Positions 16,020 through 22,669 of a stretch of 22,669 bases of DNA are shown here, in pieces (the stretch's first letter is position 1; each line of letters starts with the position of its first letter). A model generated the notes under the pieces. It did no database searches and had not been told where the DNA came from. It saw only the letters and a list, made by a program, of their open reading frames with translations. Both the position numbers and the translations under genes were made by a program. This stretch comes from a virus: IMG/VR virus record IMGVR_UViG_3300023170_000193, positions 1 through 22,669 of that record; one strand, written 5' to 3'.

Positions 16020-16560
16020 GTTTTTTGTTGAAATCGGTGCGGCAAACTTTAATACCTTGCTGCCTTTGGCAAAAGCGGGATGGCGAGGAATAGTAGTGGA
16101 ACCTGTTCCACACCTGTTTGATCAGTGTGTAGAAATGTTTTTGCCCTATGATGTTAGGGTCGTTCAAGCGGCTATTTCTGACTATGATGGGCATATAGAA
16201 TTTGCCGTTGCTAGAGACAACGGGACGTGGCTTACTGGGTGTTCCCATGTTGTTGCGGGTAATCATCTTGGTGAGAAGTTAAGTGATCATCCATTGAACA
16301 AGGATAATTTTAATGAAAGGATTACGGTAGATTGTCTCACTTTAGACAAATTGCTTAGTGGTGTAGACTCTGTGGACTTGATGAAGGTCGATGCAGAGGG
16401 ACATGAAAACAATATTTTCAACGCCTATTCGTTTCGGATAAAGCCTTCTTTCTTGAAAGTTGAACATAAGCACATAGATGACATTCATTTAAAACAAACT
16501 TTAGAACAAAATGGGTATTTGGTTTGGACAGAAAAAGATGATATATATGCAGTAACATAA
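16012..16560 (+). CDS. FkbM-family SAM-dependent methyltransferase
   Basis: 182 residues overlapping the previous stop by 8 bases, with GGTGA before the ATG. SAM-fold motifs: FFVEIGAANFNTLLPL (motif I), GIVVEPVP with the acidic ribose-binding Glu, VRVVQAAISDYDG, VDLMKVDAEGHENNIF and FLKVEHKH. The VDxEGHE signature is diagnostic of the FkbM/Methyltransf_21 group, many of which O-methylate sugars. It is shorter than many members but has the whole core. Placed directly after the fused glycosyltransferase, it may cap the fibre glycan with a methyl group. That target is inferred. Confidence 0.85.
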   Translation: MSKFFVEIGAANFNTLLPLAKAGWRGIVVEPVPHLFDQCVEMFLPYDVRVVQAAISDYDGHIEFAVARDNGTWLTGCSHVVAGNHLGEKLSDHPLNKDNFNERITVDCLTLDKLLSGVDSVDLMKVDAEGHENNIFNAYSFRIKPSFLKVEHKHIDDIHLKQTLEQNGYLVWTEKDDIYAVT

Positions 16561-16575
16561 CAAGGGATACTTTGT

Positions 16576-17697
16576 ATGCTTACTCAACGCCCTATAGCCA
16601 GCGCCCCCATAGGAACGTCAGGCACATCTGATTTTGTAATTCACTTAGATAGTGGCTCTTTCACGCTCAGTATGAAAGGTGCCGCAAAGCTCATTACCAA
16701 TGTTAAGCTGCCGGGTGAATTTTTAATAAACGGGCAAGCCATAACATTCACGACAGCTATGAACGTGGATGCGGATTCTGGTTCTTTTTCTGTTACGGGG
16801 CAAGATGTAACACTTCGTACTGGTAAGGTGGTTGAGGCAGAATCTGCAACCTATACTTACACGGGCCAAGCCATTGGCACCGCGATAGCTTTAAGTATAC
16901 CTCTGGACTCAGGCACGTTTGAGATAACAGATCAAACCGCTGTCGTTACCGCTCAACTTAACATCTCACTGGATAGCGGTTCGTTTGCTTACACAGGGCA
17001 ACCTATTTCTAAGGTAATAACGGAGGTCGTTGATTCTGGGTCGTTTACTTACTCTGGTCAAGATGTCGGCCTAACCAAAGTAATGAGCGTAAGCGCGGAG
17101 TCAGGATCCTTTGCTTTAACGGGTCAGGATGTAACGGGTGCTACCACAAGGCAAAGTGATTCTGGATCATTTAGCCTGACAGGCAACGATGTTGGCACCC
17201 GCATAGCAATGAACGTGTCCCTAGAGGACGTTGCTTTTGAGACGACGGGTCAAGACATTGGCACAACAAAAGCAATGAACATTGATCTGGACAGTGGCAC
17301 GTTTACGGTTACTGGACAGAATATTACAGAAGACATTACAGAAGTAGTTGACGCGGGATCCTTCACTTACTCTGGTCAGGTAATTAATTTCCCCATAGCC
17401 ATGAACGTGACCGCAGAGGCGGGTTCGTTTGCGCTTACTGGTGAGGATATTGATTTTGAAATTGCCTTTAGCATGGTTGCCGAAAGCGGCACCTTCACGC
17501 TTACTGGTCAAGATATAGCAAAATCTATTTCAGAGCGGTTGGATTCTGGTACATTCACATACAGCGGTCAGGACATATCCTTTAAGCAGGGTGTTTTCTC
17601 TGGAAGCTTTGAGCTTACTGTTGAGCTTACAGGTGTTCAAGTGTGGGGCCAGATTATTCCAAATCAAGATCCAAACTGGCAACAGCTTGTTGCTTAA
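16576..17697 (+). CDS. Repeat-rich beta protein of the tail region
   Basis: 373 residues; AAGGGA about 8 bases before the ATG. The bulk is 15 copies plus a half copy of a 20-22 residue unit, consensus xSGSFxLTGQDI followed by xxxxAMNVxA, e.g. DSGSFSVTGQDV, ESGSFALTGQDV, DSGTFTVTGQNI. Each unit looks like two short beta strands, so a solenoid or stacked hairpins is likely. The tail (QVWGQIIPNQDPNWQQLVA) is a short capping segment. Similar SGSF-x-TGQ repeats occur in marine phages. A tail or surface adhesin-like role is plausible; no enzyme motif. Sits between the methyltransferase and the second fibre. Confidence 0.7.
   Translation: MLTQRPIASAPIGTSGTSDFVIHLDSGSFTLSMKGAAKLITNVKLPGEFLINGQAITFTTAMNVDADSGSFSVTGQDVTLRTGKVVEAESATYTYTGQAIGTAIALSIPLDSGTFEITDQTAVVTAQLNISLDSGSFAYTGQPISKVITEVVDSGSFTYSGQDVGLTKVMSVSAESGSFALTGQDVTGATTRQSDSGSFSLTGNDVGTRIAMNVSLEDVAFETTGQDIGTTKAMNIDLDSGTFTVTGQNITEDITEVVDAGSFTYSGQVINFPIAMNVTAEAGSFALTGEDIDFEIAFSMVAESGTFTLTGQDIAKSISERLDSGTFTYSGQDISFKQGVFSGSFELTVELTGVQVWGQIIPNQDPNWQQLVA
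16648..17640 (+). repeat. About 15 degenerate 60-66 base coding repeats
   Basis: Tandem units encode [DE]-S-G-[ST]-F-x-x-[TS]-G-[QN]-[DN]-[IV], often followed by an AMNV spacer. Copy 4 (ESATYTYTGQA) and copy 10 (EDVAFETTGQD) are the most degenerate; a half copy (FSGSFELT) closes the array. Codons differ between copies, so recent expansion is unlikely. Confidence 0.85.
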
Positions 17698-17718
17698 AAG
17701 AGAAATTGCACGTATACT
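17690..17718 (+). promoter_or_regulatory. Candidate sigma70 promoter for the second fibre gene
   Basis: TTGCTT (17690-17695), a 17-base spacer and TATACT (17713-17718, 5 of 6 to the -10 consensus). The start site would be near 17725. The -10 lies inside the dyad at 17705-17738, so a repressor-type operator is possible. The -35 overlaps the end of the previous gene. Confidence 0.42.
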
Positions 17719-17738
17719 CTGAGATGAAATAGTGCAAT
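17705..17738. repeat. Dyad ATTGCAC-N20-GTGCAAT before the second fibre gene
   Basis: ATTGCAC (17705-17711) and GTGCAAT (17732-17738) form a perfect 7-bp inverted repeat around the predicted -10 and start site. It shares TTGCAC...GTGCAA with the dyad at 5549-5580. ATAGAACTTT (17737-17746) abuts the right arm. Candidate operator or leader hairpin. Confidence 0.5.
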
Positions 17739-17761
17739 AGAACTTTACAGACGGGTTCAAC

Positions 17762-19990
17762 ATGGCTTCATATTCAAACATCAATGGCATAAAAAGCATC
17801 ACCACAGGTGACGAAGCTGGCACTTGGGGGACCAGTACGAACACAAATCTTGATATCCTAGATGCAGCAAGCAGGGGATATAAGAAGATTACTGTGGCAG
17901 ATAGTAATTTTACTCTGCCAATGGACAATAATCCAACTGCTGTAGAGAATGGACACTACTTTGGCATTGAGTTTTCTGGAGCAAATAGCGCATCAAGAAC
18001 AATAACAATAGAACAAAACGATCATGCTTTAGTATATGCATTTCTAAACAACACAGGGCAAGACCTAGTAATTCAGCAAGGCGATGGAAGCGGGGGAACT
18101 GTTACCATTGGCAATACGAATGGTGCTATTGTTTTCTGTGATGGTGCTGGCACTGGGGCAAAGGTTACAAACCTGTCGTCTGCATTGAACACAAGTTCTG
18201 CGGATCAGCTTACAAATGCTAGAGAATTTTCCATTACAGGAGACATAACTGCAGCGGCTGTTTCTTTCAATGGCACCGCAAACGTGGCGCTGAGTGCAGC
18301 AATAACGGCGGGGTCAATCGTTGACGCTGATATTAATGCAAGCGCCGCCATCGCCGATACAAAGCTGGCAACGATTTCTACAGCCAGTAAGGTTGCCAAC
18401 TCTGCCACCACAGCAACAGATGCCAATACAGCTAGTGCCATTGTTGCAAGGGATGGCTCTGGTAACTTCAGCGCGGGTACGGTTACTGCGGCTCTTACGG
18501 GTAATGTCACAGGTAACGTGACGGGCAATGTTACTGGAAACGTCACGGGCAACGTCACTGGAGACGTTACGGGCAATGTCACGGGCGATCTTACTGGGGA
18601 TGTTTATGCCAGCAACGGTACAAGTAAGGTTCTTGAGAGTGGCACTGACGGTACGGATGCTACATTTACAGGTGCCGTTACGGGTACTGTTTCAGGAAAT
18701 GCGGGTACGGCGACTGCTTTAGCGTCAGCGCAAAACTTTTCCATTACGGGGGACGTTACGGCATCCGCCGTTTCTTTTGACGGAACAGGGGCCGTTGCTT
18801 TGAGCGCGGCGATTACTGCAGATACAATTGTCAATGCTGACATAAAGTCAGACGCCGCTATTGTGGATACAAAGCTCGCCACCATTTCTACTTCTGGCAA
18901 AGTTTCTAACTCTGCAACAACAGCTACTGATGCAAACACGGCAAGTGCGATTGTAGCTAGGGACGGTAGTGGGAATTTTAGCGCAGGTACAATTACAGCC
19001 GCCTTGTCAGGTAATGCATCTAGTGCGTCTCAAGTGGCTGTTGCAGAAAGTGGAAATACAAATACAGATTATGAGATTGTTTTTGTAACGGGACCAGGCG
19101 GTGGAAACGAAGCTCTTTATGTTGACAATGCAACGCTAGAGTATAACCCCTCTACTGAAACCCTTAAAGTTCCTAGAATATTGCTTGAACCTGTTACTAG
19201 TGGTGGAGCGGGTAGTATTTCATTTGAGGGCGCTACTGCCGATGCATTTGAAACAACTATAACCCCCACAGACCCCACAGCAGATAGAACGGTTACTGTT
19301 CCAGACGAAAGTGGAACTATTGTTTTAAAAGACGGGAGTGGGAATTTTAGTGCAGGTACGATTACTGCGGCCCTTTCAGGAAACGCAACTACTGCGTCAA
19401 CTTTGCAAACCGCACGAACCATAGCGGGACAAAGCTTTAATGGAAGCGCAAACATTAGCATTGGGCCTACGGACTTAACGGGGGTCACAGCTAGTGCTTC
19501 TGACATAAATACAGCGTCTACAAACTATGTTCCTTCAGGTGGAATTATTATGTGGTCGGGCGCAATTGCCGCGATACCCACGGGCTGGGTTCTTTGCGAT
19601 GGTAACAACTCAACCCCCGATTTGCGAGATAGATTTATTGTTGGCGCAGGTAGCACTTACGCTGTAGATGATACAGGTGGTTCGTCCACTGTAACACTCA
19701 CTGAGGCAAACCTTCCAAGCCACACACATGGAGCGGGTACACTAGCTACGGCTAGTGCGGGATCTCATACGCATACTACTTCAGCAACATTTAGAGAATC
19801 ATCTGGAGTTGGAGACTCTTCTTATCAAAACAAAACTGTCTATAGTGAAGGACTTTCTTCTGAAATTACAATTGACAGTGCAGGAGCGCATACGCACACA
19901 ATTAGTGGAAGCACTGGCTCAACGGGTAGCGGAACAGCCCATGAGAACAAACCACCCTATTATGCACTTGCTTACATTATGAAGACTTAA
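17762..19990 (+). CDS. Second tail fibre with tail-collar tip
   Basis: 742 residues. N-terminal virion-attachment-like domain (SYSNINGIKSITTGDEAGTWG, NTNLDILDAAS, GIEFSGANSASRTITIEQND). Then a long Ala/Thr/Ser/Gly-rich beta shaft with an internal duplication (about 156-250 and 326-420, sharing FSITGD, ADTKLATIS and ARDGSGNFSAGT), a GNVT tetrapeptide array at 247-281, and EYNPSTETLKVPRI. The C-terminus is a collar domain ([37 protein letters not shown]) and [11 protein letters not shown], closely like the collagen fibre's tip. Weak ribosome site (ACGGG). Probably trimeric and receptor-facing; no collagen sequence here. Confidence 0.85.
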   Translation: MASYSNINGIKSITTGDEAGTWGTSTNTNLDILDAASRGYKKITVADSNFTLPMDNNPTAVENGHYFGIEFSGANSASRTITIEQNDHALVYAFLNNTGQDLVIQQGDGSGGTVTIGNTNGAIVFCDGAGTGAKVTNLSSALNTSSADQLTNAREFSITGDITAAAVSFNGTANVALSAAITAGSIVDADINASAAIADTKLATISTASKVANSATTATDANTASAIVARDGSGNFSAGTVTAALTGNVTGNVTGNVTGNVTGNVTGDVTGNVTGDLTGDVYASNGTSKVLESGTDGTDATFTGAVTGTVSGNAGTATALASAQNFSITGDVTASAVSFDGTGAVALSAAITADTIVNADIKSDAAIVDTKLATISTSGKVSNSATTATDANTASAIVARDGSGNFSAGTITAALSGNASSASQVAVAESGNTNTDYEIVFVTGPGGGNEALYVDNATLEYNPSTETLKVPRILLEPVTSGGAGSISFEGATADAFETTITPTDPTADRTVTVPDESGTIVLKDGSGNFSAGTITAALSGNATTASTLQTARTIAGQSFNGSANISIGPTDLTGVTASASDINTASTNYVPSGGIIMWSGAIAAIPTGWVLCDGNNSTPDLRDRFIVGAGSTYAVDDTGGSSTVTLTEANLPSHTHGAGTLATASAGSHTHTTSATFRESSGVGDSSYQNKTVYSEGLSSEITIDSAGAHTHTISGSTGSTGSGTAHENKPPYYALAYIMKT
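18227..19015 (+). repeat. Two ~285-base direct repeats in the fibre shaft
   Basis: Copy 1 runs from about 18227 to 18505, copy 2 from about 18737 to 19013. Both start TTTTCCATTAC and encode FSITGD, ADTKLATIS, SATTATDANTASAIVARDG and GNFSAGT in the same order. A third partial copy (GSGNFSAGTITAALSGNA) lies at about 19335-19390. Such repeats let shafts grow or shrink by recombination. Confidence 0.8.
18500..18604 (+). repeat. GNVT tetrapeptide array in the fibre shaft
   Basis: Nearly nine 12-base units (GGTAATGTCACA type) encode GNVT/GDVT/GDLT. Synonymous changes between units (GGTAACGTGACG, GGCAATGTTACT) argue against a very recent expansion. It marks a flexible or beta-helical segment between the two long shaft repeats. 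Confidence 0.85.
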
Positions 19991-19992
19991 AC

Positions 19993-22191
19993 ATGCCATA
20001 CACAGATCTTCGCTTCAAACCGGGCATAAACAAAGAGATTACTTCTTTTTCTGAAGGTAATGGGTGGGTTGATTGTGATAAAATACGTTTTAGATTTGGT
20101 TATCCAGAAAAGTTAAATGGCTGGGAAAAGAACACTTCAAACTCTTTTCTTGGTGCGTGTCGTGGGTTGCATGAATGGGTTGCTCTTAGCGGCGAAGGTT
20201 TTTTAGGTGTTGGCACTCAATTAAAATACTACGTTAAACAGGGTACGGGATTTAATGATGTTACGCCCATTAGGCTTACAACTGGTGCGGGGGATGTGAC
20301 ATTTGCCGCGACGAATGGATCTTCAACGATTACAGTTACTGACGTAAATCATGGCGCTGTCGAAAATGATTTTGTAACATTTAGTGGTGCCGTTTCTTTA
20401 GGTGGCGCAATTACAGCGGACATTCTCAATCAAGAGTATCAAATTGTTTCGGTTGCGGACGGTAATACATATACGATCCAAGCAAGAACCGTAAGCAGCA
20501 TATCAAGTATAACTGAAAACGGATCCTTAAATCCGACATTGGTCGCTGCCAATTCAAGTGACACAGGCAACGGCGGTGCATCTGTTGTGGGTGTTTATCA
20601 GATAGGCACAGGTCTTAACTCTTCTGTTTCTGGTACTGGATGGGGTGCTGGACTTTGGGGCGGTACAAATAACGGCGCTCTGCAGACAACTCTTAATGAA
20701 GGTGGAACGCTTAGTGATAGTGACACTACAATCACCGTCACATCTGCCACGGGTATTGCAGCAAGCGATGTAATTTTGATAGGCGGCACTGAACTCGTTT
20801 TGGTTGGTGGGGTTAGTTCAAATGACCTTACTGGGTGTACGCGAGGGTATAATGGAACAACTGCAACATCTCATGCTGATGGCTCTGTGGTTCGTTTAAC
20901 AGACGGAAATGCTGACAGTGCCGATGACTTTAATGGCTGGGGTGAAGGTGTTGCTACAGGTACTCAAACAGCCACAACAGGTCTAAGAATATGGTCGCAT
21001 GATAATTTTGGAGAAGACCTGATATTCAATGAAAGAAATGGTCAGGTATTTTACTGGGACAAAACAAGTGGCGTTGGAACGCGTGGCGTGGAACTTTCAA
21101 CGCTTTCGGGTACACCGCGATCTGTTCCTCAGAGGTGCGCTCAAATTTTGCTATCAGACAGAGACAGGCATGTTATTGCTTTTGGGTCAGATGGGTTGGG
21201 TGCGCCCTCTGATACTCAAGGCGATGGCACTCAAGATCCAATGCTTATTAGGTTTTCAAGCCAAGAAAATCCTATAGATTGGTATCCCACAGATACAAAT
21301 ACCGCAGGGGATCTTAGAATTGATACAGGATCTAAGATTGTTCAAGCAGTAGAAACGAGGCAACAAATAGCTGTATTCACAGACATTGCTGTGTATGCCA
21401 TGCAATTTATTGGGCCACCCTTTACTTTTGGGATTAATCTTGTTTCGTCAAACATTACGATTGCAAGTCCAAAAGCTGCGGTTGCTGTGAATGATATTGT
21501 TTATTGGATGGGTAACGCAGAATTCTATAGCTATGCTGGTTCTGTTCAAAGAATACCATGCACAGTTAGGGACTACGTGTTTAACGATTTCAATACAAGC
21601 CAAATAGAAAAAGTTGTTGCTGGGTCTAATGTTTCTTTTGCAGAGGTTTGGTGGTTTTATCCATCATCAAGCTCTTCAGAAAACGACAGATACGTTGTGT
21701 TTAATTATCAAGAAAACATTTGGTACGTTGGCACGTTAAGTCGAACAGCTTGGCTGGATAGAGGGATTGGCTCTGTGCCAGTTGCAACTAGCGAGGATAG
21801 CTATCTGTATAATCATGAAACGGGTGCCAAGGCAGATGGTTCTGCTATGACAGCATTTATAGAGTCTGGCGACATGGATATTACTGATGGTAACCAGTTT
21901 AGCTTTATAAGCCGTGTTATACCTGACTTGAATTTTAGGGAAACAAACGTAAACAACACCACGGTAAACTTTATATTCAATGCGAAAAATGCACCGGGTC
22001 AAACAGCACAAACCACGAATACAGATACTATTACAAAGACATCGAATACGCCTGTAGATCAATACACGAGTCAGTATCAAACAAGAATTAGAGGGCGCAG
22101 CTTTACATTCAAGGTGGAGTCTACAGATGCTGATGTTTTGTGGAGACTTGGAATCCCTCGCGTTGACATAAGACAGGATGGCAGACGATGA
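19993..22191 (+). CDS. Packaged-DNA stabilisation / tail hub protein, P22 gp10-like
   Basis: 732 residues; 2 bases after the fibre stop. The N-terminal DLRFKPGINKEITSFSEGNGWVDCDKIRFRFGYPEKLNGW is a strong signature of the phage stabilisation protein family (P22 gp10), which forms the hexameric tail hub below the portal and adaptors. Mid and C-terminal blocks (LRIWSHDNFGEDLIFNERNG, QNPIDWYPT-like NPIDWYPTDTNTAG, MLIRFSSQENP, YSYAGSVQRIPCTVRDYVF) fit the propeller-like body. Between about 94 and 300 there are added beta modules with GSSTITVTDV and DTTITVTSATGIAASD. Length exceeds P22 gp10 by well over 200 residues, which the insertions explain. ATGA overlap with the next gene. Confidence 0.82.
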   Translation: MPYTDLRFKPGINKEITSFSEGNGWVDCDKIRFRFGYPEKLNGWEKNTSNSFLGACRGLHEWVALSGEGFLGVGTQLKYYVKQGTGFNDVTPIRLTTGAGDVTFAATNGSSTITVTDVNHGAVENDFVTFSGAVSLGGAITADILNQEYQIVSVADGNTYTIQARTVSSISSITENGSLNPTLVAANSSDTGNGGASVVGVYQIGTGLNSSVSGTGWGAGLWGGTNNGALQTTLNEGGTLSDSDTTITVTSATGIAASDVILIGGTELVLVGGVSSNDLTGCTRGYNGTTATSHADGSVVRLTDGNADSADDFNGWGEGVATGTQTATTGLRIWSHDNFGEDLIFNERNGQVFYWDKTSGVGTRGVELSTLSGTPRSVPQRCAQILLSDRDRHVIAFGSDGLGAPSDTQGDGTQDPMLIRFSSQENPIDWYPTDTNTAGDLRIDTGSKIVQAVETRQQIAVFTDIAVYAMQFIGPPFTFGINLVSSNITIASPKAAVAVNDIVYWMGNAEFYSYAGSVQRIPCTVRDYVFNDFNTSQIEKVVAGSNVSFAEVWWFYPSSSSSENDRYVVFNYQENIWYVGTLSRTAWLDRGIGSVPVATSEDSYLYNHETGAKADGSAMTAFIESGDMDITDGNQFSFISRVIPDLNFRETNVNNTTVNFIFNAKNAPGQTAQTTNTDTITKTSNTPVDQYTSQYQTRIRGRSFTFKVESTDADVLWRLGIPRVDIRQDGRR

Positions 22192-22586
22192 CTATAGCAC
22201 CAGTCCCATACTTTCCCGTACCGCCACCCACTTACTCACAGCAGTACTTAGCAGAAATAACTAGGGCTTTTTCTACGTTTGCCGCCCAAATAACGAACCC
22301 TGCTATAGCAAAGCCTGTGTTGATAGAAATACCGACATCCGCTCAAAGCGGAGATCCAGTTGGTACAGCCTACGAAAGCAACACATTACTTAGGATCAAA
22401 TCAGCAACCGCTGCAAACAACACCACTGGCATTCCACTTCCTCAATATACTGTAGCTACACTCCCTACTGTGGAGACGGGAACTCTGATATATGTATCAG
22501 ACGGGGCAGCAGGTAGCCCCGTTGTGGCTTTTGGGGATGGATCAAACTGGCTGCGTGTTGATACAAGAGCGGCAGTATCTACTTAG
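22188..22586 (+). CDS. Small tail protein sharing the C-terminal beta domain
   Basis: 132 residues starting inside the hub gene's stop (ATGA). The N-terminal half is Pro/Thr-rich with a helical segment (QQYLAEITRAFSTFAAQI). The C-terminal 50 residues (PQYTVATLP, GTLIYVSDGAAGSPVVAFGDGSNWLRVDT) match the protein at 5592-5816. The position next to the tail hub suggests a tail-tip, needle or neck accessory protein. The shared domain may be a binding or trimerisation tip. No named function. Confidence 0.7.
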   Translation: MTIAPVPYFPVPPPTYSQQYLAEITRAFSTFAAQITNPAIAKPVLIEIPTSAQSGDPVGTAYESNTLLRIKSATAANNTTGIPLPQYTVATLPTVETGTLIYVSDGAAGSPVVAFGDGSNWLRVDTRAAVST

Positions 22587-22595
22587 GAGATCACT

Positions 22596-22669
22596 ATGGC
22601 ACACACGATAATAGACGATTACAAGATCTTTCCACGGCTTATGATGCTTGTGGTTACGATCCTGACTTA
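22596..22669 (+). CDS. Start of a small membrane protein (cut by window end)
   Basis: ATG at 22596 with AGGAG 6 bases upstream. Twenty-four residues are visible: MAHTIIDDYKIFPRLMMLVV, then TILT, with the hydrophobic run LMMLVVTILT beginning a transmembrane helix. Small membrane proteins of this sort in marine phages often precede lysis genes, so holin-like is a guess. The window ends before a second helix or the stop could be seen. Confidence 0.55.
   Translation, partial: MAHTIIDDYKIFPRLMMLVVTILT

Noticed and set aside
18205-18582. Minus-strand open frame through the fibre shaft repeats
   Set aside because: Val/Pro/Leu repeat product mirrors the sense GNVT repeat; no ribosome site and no relation to known proteins.
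17762-19990. Second fibre as substrate of the lysyl hydroxylase
   Set aside because: It has no Gly-X-Y stretch and few X-Lys-Gly contexts; only the fibre at 10708 has a collagen stalk.

Overview
This window looks like the late, virion-morphogenesis half of a tailed double-stranded DNA phage genome. Every gene I can support is on the + strand, tightly packed with stop/start overlaps, and there is no gap over 200 bases. Gene families and order point to an uncultured marine phage with a short, podovirus-like tail: a helical-barrel portal, a Mu gpT-like major capsid protein, gp4/SU10-type head-to-tail adaptors and a P22 gp10-like DNA-stabilisation protein. The host is probably a Gram-negative marine bacterium. 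This is inferred from resemblance to environmental phage genomes; nothing in the sequence names the host.

Layout. (1) 2-5427, head module: portal (5' end outside the window), a small coiled-coil protein, a phage GroES-like co-chaperonin, an acidic scaffold-like protein, two probable head proteins and the major capsid protein, closed by a clear intrinsic terminator at 5447-5480. (2) 5592-9183: small proteins, including five lysine-rich or AT-hook proteins, a tandem beta-protein pair, a one-helix membrane protein and a gp4-like adaptor. (3) 9190-10695: an SU10-type adaptor and two related ~142-residue proteins. (4) 10708-16560: a tail fibre with an uninterrupted 80-triplet collagen stalk, followed by genes for a small protein, a DUF6065-like protein, a 2-oxoglutarate/Fe(II) oxygenase, a large fused glycosyltransferase/lysyl-hydroxylase and an FkbM-type methyltransferase. 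(5) 16576-22669: a 15-repeat beta protein, a second collar-tipped fibre behind its own promoter, the gp10-like protein, a small tip-like protein and the start of a membrane protein.

The most notable content is region 4. The 585-residue protein at 14262-16019 combines a GT25 domain (the family of animal collagen Hyl galactosyltransferases), a PLOD/LH3-type glycosyltransferase domain with its Mn-binding Asp, Asp and His residues, and a PLOD-type Fe(II)/2-oxoglutarate lysyl-hydroxylase domain. In animals these steps, which build Glc-Gal-hydroxylysine on collagen, are split over separate proteins. Here they are fused and encoded just downstream of a collagen-like fibre in which all 29 stalk lysines occupy the Y position (X-Lys-Gly), the context lysyl hydroxylases use. 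A second oxygenase and a possible sugar O-methyltransferase overlap it. I propose that this phage hydroxylates and glycosylates its own collagen-like receptor-binding fibre. The domain assignments rest on visible motifs; the pathway is inference.

Regulation: a plausible sigma70-type promoter precedes the co-chaperonin gene and another precedes the second fibre gene. The three larger non-coding gaps share the 10-mer ATAGAACTTT, and two of them carry a TTGCAC...GTGCAA dyad.
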